A stretch of 64,000 nt of DNA from Verrucomicrobia bacterium ADurb.Bin006 (GTDB lineage: Bacteria; Verrucomicrobiota; Verrucomicrobiia; Limisphaerales; J093). Under the pieces are notes generated by a model. The model searched no databases and was not told the DNA's origin. It was given only the letters and a program-made list of their open reading frames with translations. The stretch is taken from assembly GCA_002071485.1 (NCBI GenBank), contig MWFF01000061.1, positions 27,124-91,123 on the forward strand, written 5' to 3'. Position 1 is the stretch's first letter. Each line of letters opens with the position of its first letter. Position numbers and translations under genes: made by a program. Shown here one piece after another: positions 8,403-16,925 of this stretch.

Positions 8403-8618
8403 CTAAGGGTCTGTGCAAAAATCAATTCCGGTTTTGCTCGAGGGGATTGGGCTCGCCGGCGAGGCGCGACGAGGGAGCATACCCGCGGCGGTCTGTGACC
8501 GAAGAGCAATCCCGCGTCCGCGGGACCATCGAGCCAAAGCCCCCACCCCTTCGGGGCGGGGCGGCACCGGGCCATCTGCGTCGTTCCTTGGTCGGTCGAG
8601 TATCTCAGAGAGCCGGCT
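8403..8618. repeat. family-1 element, truncated copy (one terminus lost)
   Basis: Starts TAAGGGTCTGTGCAAAAATC on the plus strand and follows the full copy, in inverse orientation to 2655-2945, with high identity up to about TATCTCAG near 8617. Where the distal third and second terminal repeat should follow, it is replaced by a family-4 sequence. It sits between the starts of the isochorismatase gene and the end of galM. Confidence 0.75.
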
Positions 8619-8695
8619 GCCAGCCGGCGCTCCGGGGCGCCTCGGGACCTCGCCACCCGCGCGCGAAGGGCCGCTTCGCGACCTAGCAGCCCACG
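8619..8695. repeat. family-4 palindromic repeat, copy 1
   Basis: Begins with a hairpin whose arms are GCCGGCT and AGCCGGC around a 3-nt loop, then GCTCCGGGGCGCCTCGG and a GCGCG-rich tail. It matches 56300-56373 in the opposite orientation. It abuts the broken end of the family-1 copy, as though it inserted there or replaced its distal part. Confidence 0.6.
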
Positions 8696-8712
8696 CTGAC
8701 GGATGCGGCCCG

Positions 8713-9837
8713 TTACTTGACAGAGAACTTGTAGATCGTGGCGGTCTTGTAAGTCTTTTTGGGACGGAGGATGGTGGACGGGAAGTTGGGATGGTTGACC
8801 GAATCCGGGAAATGCTGGGTCTCGAGACAGAATCCATAGTACTGGTGGTAGACGGTCTTGCCTTTGCCTTCGAGCGTGGCGTCGAGGAAATTCCCGCTGT
8901 AGAACTGGACGCCCGGCTCTTCGGTGAATGTCTCGAGAACCCGTCCGGTGCCAGGCTCGTACACGGTGGCGGCGAGCCGCATGCCTTTGCCGGAGTCATT
9001 GAGGGCGTAGTTGTGATCGTAGCCGCGCGGGCTGTTGTCGAGGGACAGCAGGCGCGAGCCAATGGGCATCGGCGTGGTGAAATCCATCACGGTGCCTTTG
9101 ACGGGGGCGATCGCGCCGGTCGGGATCAGGGTGTCATCGACGGGCGTGTAGTGGTCCGCGTTGATGGTGAGGACGTGGTTGAGGATGTCGCCGCCCCCGG
9201 CCAGATTCCAATAGGTGTGGTTGGTTAGGTTGACCGGCGTGGCCTGGTCCGTTTTGGCTGTGTAATCCAGACGCAGTTCATCTGTGTCGGTCAATGTGTA
9301 CGTGACCGTCGCGGTCAGGGTTCCGGGATACCCCTCTTCACCGTTCGGACTGACGTAAGTGAATCGGACGGCTGCGCCGTTCCTGGCCGGGACGATCTCG
9401 GCCTTCCAAACGACCTTGTCGAAACCGCGAATGCCGCCATGCAAATGGTTGGGGCCGTCGTTTCGGGCCAGCGTGTAATCGCGGCCGTCGAGGGTGAACT
9501 TGCCCTTGGCGATGCGGTTGCCGACGCGTCCGATGGTTGCGCCGAAGTAGGGATGTCCCTTGAGGTAGGATTCGAGGTTGTCGAAGCCCAGAACGATGTC
9601 GCCGAGCTTGCCCTGCCGATCCGGCACGTGCAGTTCGGTCATGAGCGCGCCGTAGGTGATGATCTTGGCGACAATGCCGTTGGCGTTGGTAAGTCTGTAT
9701 TGCTCGATGACCGTGCCGTCGGGCATCGTGCCGTAGTGGGATTTCTTGACGCCGGACGGCAGGGTGGCCGCGGCGGACGGGGTCAACGTCAGGAGCATGG
9801 TGATGCAGGCTGCCAGGGTCGGGATGTATCTGTTCAT
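8713..9837 (-). CDS. galM: aldose 1-epimerase (mutarotase), exported
   Basis: Interconverts alpha and beta anomers of hexoses; 374 residues. An N-terminal signal peptide (about 1-24, 'AACITMLLTLTPSAAA') places it in the periplasm, unlike the cytosolic E. coli enzyme. Family motifs are present: 'GNRIAKGKFTLDG', 'NHLHGG' (substrate-binding His), 'VNLTNHTYWNL' (catalytic His), 'RGYDHNYAL' and the catalytic-base region 'EEPGVQFYSGNFLD'. It is the last gene of an operon with the SSS symporter and a small membrane protein (gaps 19 and 36 bp), suggesting that it supplies the anomer preferred by the transporter. Confidence 0.9.
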   Translation of the reverse strand: MNRYIPTLAACITMLLTLTPSAAATLPSGVKKSHYGTMPDGTVIEQYRLTNANGIVAKIITYGALMTELHVPDRQGKLGDIVLGFDNLESYLKGHPYFGATIGRVGNRIAKGKFTLDGRDYTLARNDGPNHLHGGIRGFDKVVWKAEIVPARNGAAVRFTYVSPNGEEGYPGTLTATVTYTLTDTDELRLDYTAKTDQATPVNLTNHTYWNLAGGGDILNHVLTINADHYTPVDDTLIPTGAIAPVKGTVMDFTTPMPIGSRLLSLDNSPRGYDHNYALNDSGKGMRLAATVYEPGTGRVLETFTEEPGVQFYSGNFLDATLEGKGKTVYHQYYGFCLETQHFPDSVNHPNFPSTILRPKKTYKTATIYKFSVK

Positions 9838-9873
9838 GGTCGGATTCGAGTTGTCGGCGTTGGGTGGGGGCGG

Positions 9874-10122
9874 TCAAGGATTCTGGCGCGAGCCCGGGTC
9901 GCGGGCGGTGGGCTGGTCCGGACGGTTTTTGGCACGCCAGGCGAACAGGGCCATGAGGCCTCCGAAGAGCAGGAGGAGAAGCCCCCACCAGAGGTTGATG
10001 TTGATTCCCAGCGAGCGCTGGTAGCTTTCGGGGCTGGAGAGCGCCCCGGTGAGGACCAGGATGGCTCCGACCAGCGTGAACATGAGACCGATGGGCCAGC
10101 GGATATCGAGCATATAAATCAA
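9874..10122 (-). CDS. small two-helix membrane protein
   Basis: An 82-residue protein with two predicted membrane helices: 'WPIGLMFTLVGAILVLTGAL' at about 9-28 and 'LWWGLLLLLFGGLMALFAW' at about 44-62. A short loop lies between them, and the C-terminal tail is charged and Pro-rich. It lies 19 bp after the SSS symporter and 36 bp before galM, all on minus. Similar small proteins accompany sugar SSS transporters in this phylum, so an accessory role in transport is inferred, not shown. ATG 10113 is an alternative start. Confidence 0.7.
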   Translation of the reverse strand: MIYMLDIRWPIGLMFTLVGAILVLTGALSSPESYQRSLGININLWWGLLLLLFGGLMALFAWRAKNRPDQPTARDPGSRQNP

Positions 10123-10141
10123 TTGGAGTGCAGTTTGCGCC

Positions 10142-12076
10142 TTACCAGAAGATTATGTTGAGAACCACGCAGCCGGCCAGGAGCGCCCAGCCGATGGTCG
10201 TCGGTTTCAGATACCAGGCCTGTTCCTCGTCCTTGAGCTTCGGGGTCAGGGAGTAGACCAGGCCCTTTAGTTCCTCGTTCGTCTTGGTCCGCTGCGTGGC
10301 GAGCGAGATGACCAGGGTCAGCAGGAAACAGGCGCTGAACGCGAAGCTGGCGAGCCAGAAATTCTGAGCCATTTCGCTGGGGAAGGACTGGGCGACGCCC
10401 AGGTACCCTCCCTTGAGGCCGGGGTTGTTGCCGGCGGCCAGGGTGAGCGAGTGGAACAACGCCGAGGTCAGCGTACCGCCCAGGAGCCCGTAAAAGGCGC
10501 CGTGCGAAGTGGTGCGCGCCCAGAACATCCCCAGCAGGAAGGTGGCGAAGAGGGGGGCATTGACGAAGCCGAACACGAGTTGAACGATGTCCATCGCGTT
10601 CGAGTAATTGCTGGCGAAGTAGGCGCAGGCAATGCTCAGGAGCACGCCCGCCACCGTCACCACGCGCCCCATCCACATGTAGTGTCCATCGCTCTTGTTG
10701 GGGCAGATGTAGGCCTGGTAGAGGTCGTAGGTCCAGACCGTGTTGAAGGCGGTCACGTTGCCCGCCATGCCCGACATGAACGACGCCAGCAGGGCGGTCA
10801 AGGCAAGGCCGAGGAGCCCGGACGGGCAGTATCTCTTGACCAGCGAGAGAATCACGCCGTCGTAATCGGTGTCGGCGACGGCGTTCTGCAGATGATTGCG
10901 CAGCGACTTGTCGTCGAGTGTCGGAGCGGCTTCGAGCAACGCGGCGACCCGATCGGGGAACATCTTCACGCCGGCGGCTTCGCCGATGCGTTTCGCGGCG
11001 GCTTCGGCATCGAGCTTCTGGCTGGCCGCTTCTTTCACGGCCGGAACGGCTTTGGCGTAGGCGCTCTCGACCAGCATTTTGGGCGGAAGCCGATAGCCGT
11101 CTTTGCCCAGCGACGCCAGGGTCACGGCGATCATGCCCGGCACGATCACCAGGGCGGGGAAGAGCATCTTGGGGAGGGCGGCTATCAGGGGTGTGCGGCG
11201 GGCGGCGGACATGTTCCGGGCCGCCATGGCGCGCTGGACCACCAGGAAGTTCGTGCACCAGTATCCGAACGACAGCACGAACCCGAGCCCGAAGACCATG
11301 GCGAACAGATCGACGCCCATCGGATTGGCTGTCGGGCCGCCGAGGAGCGGTTTCCAGGCGCTTGACCATGCGTCGGGGGCATAGCTACCGGGGGCCAGTC
11401 CGAGTCGGGCGGGGTCCTGGGCCACATTCGAGAGCGAGTGGGTCATCGTCTCCCATCCGCCAACGTCTTTGAGGCCCAGGTAGACGACCGGGGCGAACCC
11501 GAGGACGATCATGAAGAACTGGAGCACCTCGGTGTAGATGGCCGAGGTTAGGCCGCCTTTGAACACGTAGATGAGCACGACGCCCGAGCAAATCCAGAGG
11601 CTCAGGTTGTAGTCCCAGCCGAGCAACTGGTGCAGCAGCTTGGCCAGCGCGTTCATCGAGATTCCCGATGCGAACAGCGTCATCACGGCGAACGTGATCG
11701 AGTTCAGGCACCGCGTTCGCTCATCGAACCGCATCTTCAGATACTCGGGGACGGACCGGGCCTTCGAGCCGTAGTAGAACGGCATCATGAAGATCGCCAG
11801 GAACACCATCGCGGGGATCGCGCCCACCCAATAGAAATGGCTGGTGGCGATGCCGTACTTGGCCCCGCTGGCAGCCATTCCGACCAGTTCGAGCGCCCCC
11901 AGGTTGGCGGACAGGAAGGCCAGGCCGGTGATCCAGGCTGGGATCGAGCGGCCGGAGAGGAAAAAATCCTCGCTGCTTTTCATGAACCGTTTGAGGGCAA
12001 ATCCGATGCCCAGCACGAAAAGCGAATAGATGATGAGAATGGAATAGTCGATTCCGCCCAGTTGAATGCTTTGCAT
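10142..12076 (-). CDS. sodium/solute symporter, SSS family (sugar-type)
   Basis: Integral membrane Na+-coupled symporter of 644 residues with about 14 helices. It opens 'GGIDYSILIIYSLFVLGIGF' and keeps the SSS signatures 'SSEDFFLSGRSIPAWITGLAFLSAN', split here as 'SSEDFFLSGRS' and 'WITGLAFLSANLGALELVG', plus 'YVFKGGLTSAIYTEVLQ' and 'GYWCTNFLVVQRAMAARN'. The large soluble loop at about residues 330-410 (rich in Ala/Lys) is longer than in many relatives. The neighbouring periplasmic galM points to a hexose substrate. ATG 12076 was chosen because it gives the normal short N-terminus; a perfect -35 box lies upstream. Confidence 0.88.
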   Translation of the reverse strand: MQSIQLGGIDYSILIIYSLFVLGIGFALKRFMKSSEDFFLSGRSIPAWITGLAFLSANLGALELVGMAASGAKYGIATSHFYWVGAIPAMVFLAIFMMPFYYGSKARSVPEYLKMRFDERTRCLNSITFAVMTLFASGISMNALAKLLHQLLGWDYNLSLWICSGVVLIYVFKGGLTSAIYTEVLQFFMIVLGFAPVVYLGLKDVGGWETMTHSLSNVAQDPARLGLAPGSYAPDAWSSAWKPLLGGPTANPMGVDLFAMVFGLGFVLSFGYWCTNFLVVQRAMAARNMSAARRTPLIAALPKMLFPALVIVPGMIAVTLASLGKDGYRLPPKMLVESAYAKAVPAVKEAASQKLDAEAAAKRIGEAAGVKMFPDRVAALLEAAPTLDDKSLRNHLQNAVADTDYDGVILSLVKRYCPSGLLGLALTALLASFMSGMAGNVTAFNTVWTYDLYQAYICPNKSDGHYMWMGRVVTVAGVLLSIACAYFASNYSNAMDIVQLVFGFVNAPLFATFLLGMFWARTTSHGAFYGLLGGTLTSALFHSLTLAAGNNPGLKGGYLGVAQSFPSEMAQNFWLASFAFSACFLLTLVISLATQRTKTNEELKGLVYSLTPKLKDEEQAWYLKPTTIGWALLAGCVVLNIIFW

Positions 12077-12092
12077 ACGGTCCAGTGCCAAT

Positions 12093-12121
12093 GGTGTACC
12101 GGCCCATTCCCCCCTTGTCAA
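12093..12121 (-). promoter_or_regulatory. possible sigma-70 promoter of the symporter-galM operon
   Basis: On the minus strand a perfect TTGACA (12121-12116) is followed by 17 bp and TACACC (12098-12093). The predicted start would lie about 10 bp before the ATG at 12076, giving an almost leaderless message. The -10 is poor. Confidence 0.4.
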
Positions 12122-12144
12122 TCAAGCGAGCACCGAGATTTAGC

Positions 12145-12176
12145 TTGAGCTTTGGGCGCGACTTGTGTGGTTATAT
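12145..12176 (+). promoter_or_regulatory. possible argF promoter
   Basis: TTGAGC at 12145 and TTATAT at 12171, about 20 bp upstream of the argF ATG. The spacer of 20 bp is longer than ideal, so this is tentative. It is divergent from the symporter promoter. Confidence 0.3.
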
Positions 12177-12195
12177 GGCCCTTTATTGCCGTGCC

Positions 12196-13110
12196 ATGTC
12201 AATTCCTGCGAAACACTTGCTGAGTCTGGAGAAGATGGACCCGGAGGCCCTCCGGCACATCCTGACCGCAACGACCGAACTCAAGCGCGACCGGGGCCGC
12301 GTCTGCGCACGTCCGCTGACCGGGCAGAGCTGGGCCTTGATTTTCAGCAAGTCCTCGACCCGCACGCGCGTCTCGTTCGAGGTGGGCATCCGCGAGTTGG
12401 GCGGCCAGGCCTTATTCCTTTCCGCGAGTGAAATCCAGGTCGGGCGTGGCGAGTCGATCAAGGACACGGCGCGCGTGCTGGGGCGCATGATCCAGGGCGC
12501 CGTGATCCGCACGTATGCCCAGCAGGATGTCGAGGAGTTCGCCCACTACTCCGGCATTCCCACGATCAATGCGCTGACCGATGCCGAGCATCCGTGCCAG
12601 ATCCTGGCAGACGTGTTCACGTTCGAGGAGAAACGCGGGCCGATTGCCGGGCGGGTGGTGGCGTTTCTCGGGGATGGCGCCTGCAACGTGGCGTCGAGCT
12701 GGATATGGGCGTCTGCCAGGCTCGGTTTTGAATTGCGCATCGCCGCTCCCAAACCCTACCAGCCCCCGGCCGATCTGCTCCGCCGCGCGCATGCCCACGT
12801 CCAGTGCACCGACGATCCCGTCGAGGCCGTTGCCGGAGCCGACCTGCTCTACACCGACGTTTGGGTGTCGATGGGCAAGGAGGCCGAGGCGTCGGATCGC
12901 CTGAGCCTGCTCAAGGATTTTCAGCTCAACGCGCGCCTGGTCAAAGAGGCCAAGCCGGACGCCCTGGTGATGCATTGCCTGCCCGCCTACCGCGGCAAGG
13001 AGATCGATGCGGCCACATTCGAGGCGAATGCCGCGACGATCTTCGACGAGGCGGAGAATCGGTTGCACACGCAGAAGGCGGTGCTCAGTTGGGTGGTGCG
13101 CCCGGACTGA
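12196..13110 (+). CDS. argF: ornithine carbamoyltransferase
   Basis: Makes citrulline from ornithine and carbamoyl phosphate in arginine synthesis; 304 residues, normal for the family. The carbamoyl-phosphate loop is 'SKSSTRTR' (STRT at 54-57), HPCQ is at 132-135, and the ornithine loop 'VWVSMGKEAE' (SMG) separates it from aspartate carbamoyltransferase. 'MHCLPAYRG' with the catalytic Cys261 is also present. ATG 12196 fits the family; an in-frame ATG at 12172 is less likely because it overlaps the promoter-like -10. No other arg genes are adjacent. Confidence 0.92.
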   Translation: MSIPAKHLLSLEKMDPEALRHILTATTELKRDRGRVCARPLTGQSWALIFSKSSTRTRVSFEVGIRELGGQALFLSASEIQVGRGESIKDTARVLGRMIQGAVIRTYAQQDVEEFAHYSGIPTINALTDAEHPCQILADVFTFEEKRGPIAGRVVAFLGDGACNVASSWIWASARLGFELRIAAPKPYQPPADLLRRAHAHVQCTDDPVEAVAGADLLYTDVWVSMGKEAEASDRLSLLKDFQLNARLVKEAKPDALVMHCLPAYRGKEIDAATFEANAATIFDEAENRLHTQKAVLSWVVRPD

Positions 13111-13200
13111 GTGAAGTCCGGCTGCCTGTTCCGCGTCCTGTTGCTCCCCGGCCCCGGCGCTCTGAACGTTGTGAAAGAGAGAACCGCTGCAGTGCACCTG

Positions 13201-13390
13201 TGAGTTGTCGGTGGGAATGGAGTTTGCGCGGCGTGGGGGCCTGCCTGCCGCGCCTGCTTGTGCCGTGCCCGACACGGCAGACAGGCCGCTGCGCTTTACG
13301 GCACAGACAGGGCACGCGGCCTACAGCGGGAGTCTCCATCCGTTGTAGGCCCGGTGCCCTCACCGGGCTACAGAATACCGACAACTGTCA
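13201..13390. repeat. family-2 inverted-repeat element, copy 1
   Basis: About 190 bp bounded by TGAGTTGTCGGT on the left and, on the opposite strand, TGACAGTTGTCGGT on the right. The interior holds long imperfect palindromes built from GCCTGC/GCAGGC and GTGCCGTGCCCGACACGGCA blocks, then a second hairpin GCCCGGTGCCCTCACCGGGC. It lies between argF and rpmH. A second copy is at 43111-43247. Confidence 0.7.
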
Positions 13391-13426
13391 GATGCACCGG
13401 AACCGCCGGGGGGACGGCGCACGCGC

Positions 13427-13454
13427 TTGACGCAACCCGGTTCGCTGGTATTGT
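13427..13454 (+). promoter_or_regulatory. sigma-70 promoter of rpmH operon
   Basis: TTGACG (13427-13432), a 16-bp spacer and TATTGT (13449-13454), close to consensus. Start would be near 13461, giving an about 88-nt leader before rpmH. It lies just outside the family-2 element. Confidence 0.55.
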
Positions 13455-13548
13455 CGCGCCTCTTTGAGATGGAACGTACCCTGCGCAGACCGCGATGGCA
13501 ACGGGATTTGCCGTGCGGGCCGGGGTGCGGCACAGCGATCGCATTTGC

Positions 13549-13686
13549 ATGAAACGCCAATACCAACCATCGAAGATTCGACGGAAACGCCAGCACGGTT
13601 TTCTGGCCCGCAACGCAAGCAAACGAGGCCGGGCGATCCTGGCGCGCCGCCGCCGGGTCGGACGCAAGCGGTTGACCCCCGTCTGA
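13549..13686 (+). CDS. rpmH: 50S ribosomal protein L34
   Basis: A 45-residue ribosomal protein with the L34 signature '[18 protein letters not shown]' and the basic tail '[16 protein letters not shown]'. It opens the widely conserved rpmH-rnpA-yidD-yidC-jag cluster. The ATG at 13549 gives the standard N-terminus. Neither dnaA nor dnaN, the frequent neighbours near oriC, is present upstream here. Confidence 0.95.
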   Translation: MKRQYQPSKIRRKRQHGFLARNASKRGRAILARRRRVGRKRLTPV

Positions 13687-13811
13687 GCCGCGCGCTCCGG
13701 CGAGGGGTGGGGGAAGCCGTGCCGGGCATCGGCTTGGGCGCTGGCTCTTCCTCGACGGGCGAGGTTTCGCCCTCGCCGCCTCGTCTGGCGCCGGCCAACT
13801 GTCTTCTTCGA

Positions 13812-14213
13812 GTGACTGTCCAGAGACCACCGGCCTTGACCTTGCCGCGCAAGGCGCGCCTTCGCCGCCCCGGTGAGTTTGCCGATGTCCGCCAACGCGG
13901 GCGTCGCGTTGTGCGCGGATGTCTCATCGCGAACTGGGTCGGCCTGCCGGGCGGGGCGCCCTCGAAGCTGGGTGTGGTGACCGGGCGCAAGGTGGGCAAG
14001 GCGGTCGAGAGGTCGCGCGCCCGCCGGCTGCTGCGCGAGACCTTCCGCCTCCATCAGCACGATCTGCGCGCCCCGGTCGCCCTGGTGCTGGTGGCTCGCC
14101 CCTCGATCCGGGGCCAAACGCGGATGGCCGTCGAGCGTGATTTCCTGGCTGCCTTGCGTGGCGCCGGACTTCTTCGCCCGGCGCCGAGCGCGGTCGGGGC
14201 ACGAACGCCATGA
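13812..14213 (+). CDS. rnpA: ribonuclease P protein component
   Basis: Protein cofactor of RNase P, which matures tRNA 5' ends; about 133 residues from GTG 13812. The core is '[20 protein letters not shown]', '[28 protein letters not shown]' (RNR-type motif near 'RARRLLRE') and 'VALVLVARP'. The frame stays open far upstream, across the whole of rpmH, so the start is uncertain; TTG 13836 or 13842 would give a family-length N-terminus and the GTG is a compromise. It overlaps yidD by ATGA. Confidence 0.85.
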   Translation: MTVQRPPALTLPRKARLRRPGEFADVRQRGRRVVRGCLIANWVGLPGGAPSKLGVVTGRKVGKAVERSRARRLLRETFRLHQHDLRAPVALVLVARPSIRGQTRMAVERDFLAALRGAGLLRPAPSAVGARTP

Positions 14214-14554
14214 ACCCGGCCCAACATCTCGCGGTGGGTGCGATTCGGTTTTACCGATGGGTGGTGTCGCCCGCCAAGACTGTCCTGTTTGGGCCACTTG
14301 GCCGGTGCCGCTACAATCCATCGTGTTCCGCGTATGCCCTGGAAGCCGTGCGCACGCACGGGACCCTTCGCGGGCTGTGGCTCGCCCTCCGGCGATTCGG
14401 TCGGTGCCATCCCTGGGGGGGCTGCGGTGACGATCCGGTGCCGCCGGCGCGCACCCCGTCCGCCGAAAGCGCCGCGTCTTCGCGCCTCATACCCTCCGCA
14501 TCGAGGCCTGTCACCGCGCTGTCCGAGGCGCTCACTCCACAGGGTCCCGCCTGA
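14210..14554 (+). CDS. yidD: membrane protein insertion efficiency factor YidD
   Basis: Small membrane-associated protein (114 residues; usual 70-90) that assists YidC-dependent insertion. The core has the family hallmarks '[11 protein letters not shown]', '[19 protein letters not shown]' and '[15 protein letters not shown]'. The last 35 residues are an extra low-complexity Ser/Ala/Pro tail. The start overlaps the rnpA stop (ATGA), and yidC follows 9 bp downstream. Confidence 0.92.
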   Translation: MNPAQHLAVGAIRFYRWVVSPAKTVLFGPLGRCRYNPSCSAYALEAVRTHGTLRGLWLALRRFGRCHPWGGCGDDPVPPARTPSAESAASSRLIPSASRPVTALSEALTPQGPA

Positions 14555-14563
14555 GTTTCCGTC

Positions 14564-16384
14564 ATGGACCGCAAGTCGATTCTCATTCTTGTTCTCTGCT
14601 TCGTTCTGCTGATGCTCTGGCCCGCGTTGGTGAACAAGATTTTCCCCCCGCCGAAGCAGACCGGGAGCACCAACATCGTCGCGGGCGCCGCATCGACCAA
14701 CCTCTTCGGCCTGACCAACCTCCCGCCCTCGACCGAGGGCCCGGGAGGATCGGGTGCGGCCGCGGCCTTGCCCGCCATCACCGCCCCCAGCTCGGGCGCG
14801 TTTGCCTGGACGCCACCGACGGGCCCCGAGGAAACCATCAAGGTCGAGTCGACCGATGCGATCTACACATTCACCTCGCACGGGGGCGGTTTGAAGACGG
14901 TCGAGCTGAAGGGCACAGTCGAGACCGTGCCATGCGGGCGTGGGAAACGCGCCGCTAGCGACAAGTTGGCGACTTTGAATCGAGACGCGCCGATCCCCGC
15001 GCTGGCTCTCTTTGCCGGGGCTGGGCTCGAGGATGGGCGTCCATTTGCGATGCGCCGGACCGAGGGGGGGGTGACTGTCGAGAAGGCTCTGACCAACGGC
15101 TTGCGCGTGGTGAAGGAGTTCCTGGTTCAGTCCAATTACATGGTCGCAGCCGCCGTCCGGATCGAGAACCCGGGGAGCGAGCCGATCGCCCTTCCCGCGC
15201 AGGAGCTGGTGATTGGCGCGGCGACTCCGATGGGGCCCTATGACGACGGCACCTACGTGCGATTGGAATGGTACGACGGCGGGCGAACGGTGTCGGCGGA
15301 TCGGAGCTGGTTTTCCAACCGAGGCCTCTTCAGTTGTCTGGGTCTGGGCGGCGCGCCGCGCCCCGAGTACCTGAGTCCGGGCGCCAGCAATGTGGTTTGG
15401 GCATCGCTTCAGAACCAGTTCTTCACGATGGTGGCGATTCCTCAACAGACGCCGCATGGATTGGTGGCGCGTCCGGTCGATCTGCCGCCCCCGAGCATCG
15501 AGGAGCGGGAACGCGACTCGAGGATCAAGGCCAAGCCGGTCGGATACCAAGCCGCGTTTGTCTATGCGCCTCTGGCAATTCCTCCCGGCCAGGCGCTCGA
15601 GCGCCGGCTGGAGGTCTTCGCCGGGCCGAAGGAGTACAACACCCTGGCGAAGCTGGGGCGCAACGTCGATCTGGTCATGGGCTTTGGCGGGTTCTTCGGG
15701 TGGTTTGCCAAGCTGCTGCTCACGTCGATGAACGGACTGCACAGTCTGGGGCTGCCGTATGGCGCGACGATCATCGCCATCACCGTCATCATCAAGATTC
15801 TCTTCTGGCCGTTGACCCAGGCGAGCACACGGTCGATGAAGCGCATGCAGGCCCTGCAGCCGCAGATGAAGGCGCTCCAGGAAAAGTACAAGTCCGATCC
15901 CAAGAAGATGAATCAGAAGCTGATGGAATTCATGAAGGAAAACAAGGTCAGCCCGCTGGGGGGCTGCCTGCCGCTCATGCTTCAGATTCCGGTGTTTTTC
16001 GGCTTCTTCCAGATGCTGCGCAGCGCGATCGAGTTGCGCGGGGCGCGCTTTCTCTGGGCCTGCGACCTCTCGCAACCGGACACGGTGGCATTGGTGTTCG
16101 GCTTTCCCATCAACCCGCTGCCGCTGATCATGGGGGCGACCCAGATTTGGCAGATGCGGCTGACCCCGCCATCGCCGGGTGTGGATCCGGTCCAGCAGAA
16201 GATGATGCAGTACATGCCGCTGATTTTTGTGTTCATGCTGTACAACTTCTCCGCCGGGTTGGCGCTTTACTGGACCGTCCAGAACCTGCTAAGCATCCTG
16301 CAGATGAAACTCACCAAGACCTTGACGCCGGCCCAGTCCGCGGCGCCGCTCAAACCGCCGACCCGGCCGGCCAAAGGCAAGTGA
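14564..16384 (+). CDS. yidC: membrane protein insertase YidC
   Basis: Inner-membrane insertase/chaperone of 606 residues, the long Gram-negative form. Helix 1 is at about 5-24 ('ILILVLCFVLLMLWPALV'), followed by a large periplasmic beta-domain (about 85-365). The conserved 60KD core contains 'ITVIIKILFWPLTQASTRSM', 'MQALQPQMKALQEKYKSDP', 'LGGCLPLMLQIPVFFGFFQM' (split for length) and 'YNFSAGLALYWTVQNLLSI'. The hydrophilic-groove arginine is in the 'KRMQ' region context. It lies directly downstream of yidD. Confidence 0.95.
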   Translation: MDRKSILILVLCFVLLMLWPALVNKIFPPPKQTGSTNIVAGAASTNLFGLTNLPPSTEGPGGSGAAAALPAITAPSSGAFAWTPPTGPEETIKVESTDAIYTFTSHGGGLKTVELKGTVETVPCGRGKRAASDKLATLNRDAPIPALALFAGAGLEDGRPFAMRRTEGGVTVEKALTNGLRVVKEFLVQSNYMVAAAVRIENPGSEPIALPAQELVIGAATPMGPYDDGTYVRLEWYDGGRTVSADRSWFSNRGLFSCLGLGGAPRPEYLSPGASNVVWASLQNQFFTMVAIPQQTPHGLVARPVDLPPPSIEERERDSRIKAKPVGYQAAFVYAPLAIPPGQALERRLEVFAGPKEYNTLAKLGRNVDLVMGFGGFFGWFAKLLLTSMNGLHSLGLPYGATIIAITVIIKILFWPLTQASTRSMKRMQALQPQMKALQEKYKSDPKKMNQKLMEFMKENKVSPLGGCLPLMLQIPVFFGFFQMLRSAIELRGARFLWACDLSQPDTVALVFGFPINPLPLIMGATQIWQMRLTPPSPGVDPVQQKMMQYMPLIFVFMLYNFSAGLALYWTVQNLLSILQMKLTKTLTPAQSAAPLKPPTRPAKGK

Positions 16385-16453
16385 TGCGGATACGCTTTGC
16401 GGCCCATGGGTGGTTTCGACACGCTTTCTGAACACTCAAACCTCGCCACATTT

Positions 16454-16903
16454 ATGCCTGCCAATGCCAAAGCGCTCACCGAGGAGTTCCTTCGTCTCCT
16501 GGGGTTTCCATGCACCGTTGAATCGAGCCAGCTCGACGATGGAATGCTTATCGACATCCAATGCGACGACGCCGGGCGGTTGATCGGACGCCAGGGCCAG
16601 ACCCTCAGCGAGATGCAGTATTTGATCAACCGGATGATCTTCCAGCAGGACAAGGAGCATCCCAAGATCACTCTCGATGTCGGCGGGTATAGGTCCCAGG
16701 CGCGCGAGGCGCTGGTCCAGAAGGCGATGGAAGCCGCCGAAAAGGTCCGGCGCTGGGGCGACATCGTCGAACTCGAGCCGATGAATGCGTTCGACCGGCG
16801 CATTGTCCACAACGCGCTCAAGGACGATCCCGGCGTCGAAACGCACAGCGTCGAGGTGGACGGCACCGTCAAGAAGGCCATTCTCCTGCGGCCGAAACAT
16901 TAG
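16454..16903 (+). CDS. jag: RNA-binding protein Jag/KhpB (KH-R3H)
   Basis: A 149-residue RNA-binding protein. A KH domain is at about 35-95 ('DDAGRLIGRQGQTLSEMQYL' contains the GRxG RNA-binding loop). An R3H domain at about 100-149 has 'MNAFDRRIVHNALKD' and 'THSVEVDGTVKKAIL'. The N-terminal Jag domain seen in Firmicutes is missing, as in many Gram-negatives. ATG 16454 matches the family; ATG 16397 or 16406 would add up to 19 residues. It lies in the yidC operon. Confidence 0.85.
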   Translation: MPANAKALTEEFLRLLGFPCTVESSQLDDGMLIDIQCDDAGRLIGRQGQTLSEMQYLINRMIFQQDKEHPKITLDVGGYRSQAREALVQKAMEAAEKVRRWGDIVELEPMNAFDRRIVHNALKDDPGVETHSVEVDGTVKKAILLRPKH

Positions 16904-16925
16904 TGAGGCGTCGGCCGCCGCTGCC

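Noticed and set aside
8364..8405. A 13-codon open frame starting ATG on plus and ending in the TAA of a family-1 terminus.
   Set aside because: Too short, no ribosome-binding site and no conservation can be judged; most likely chance.
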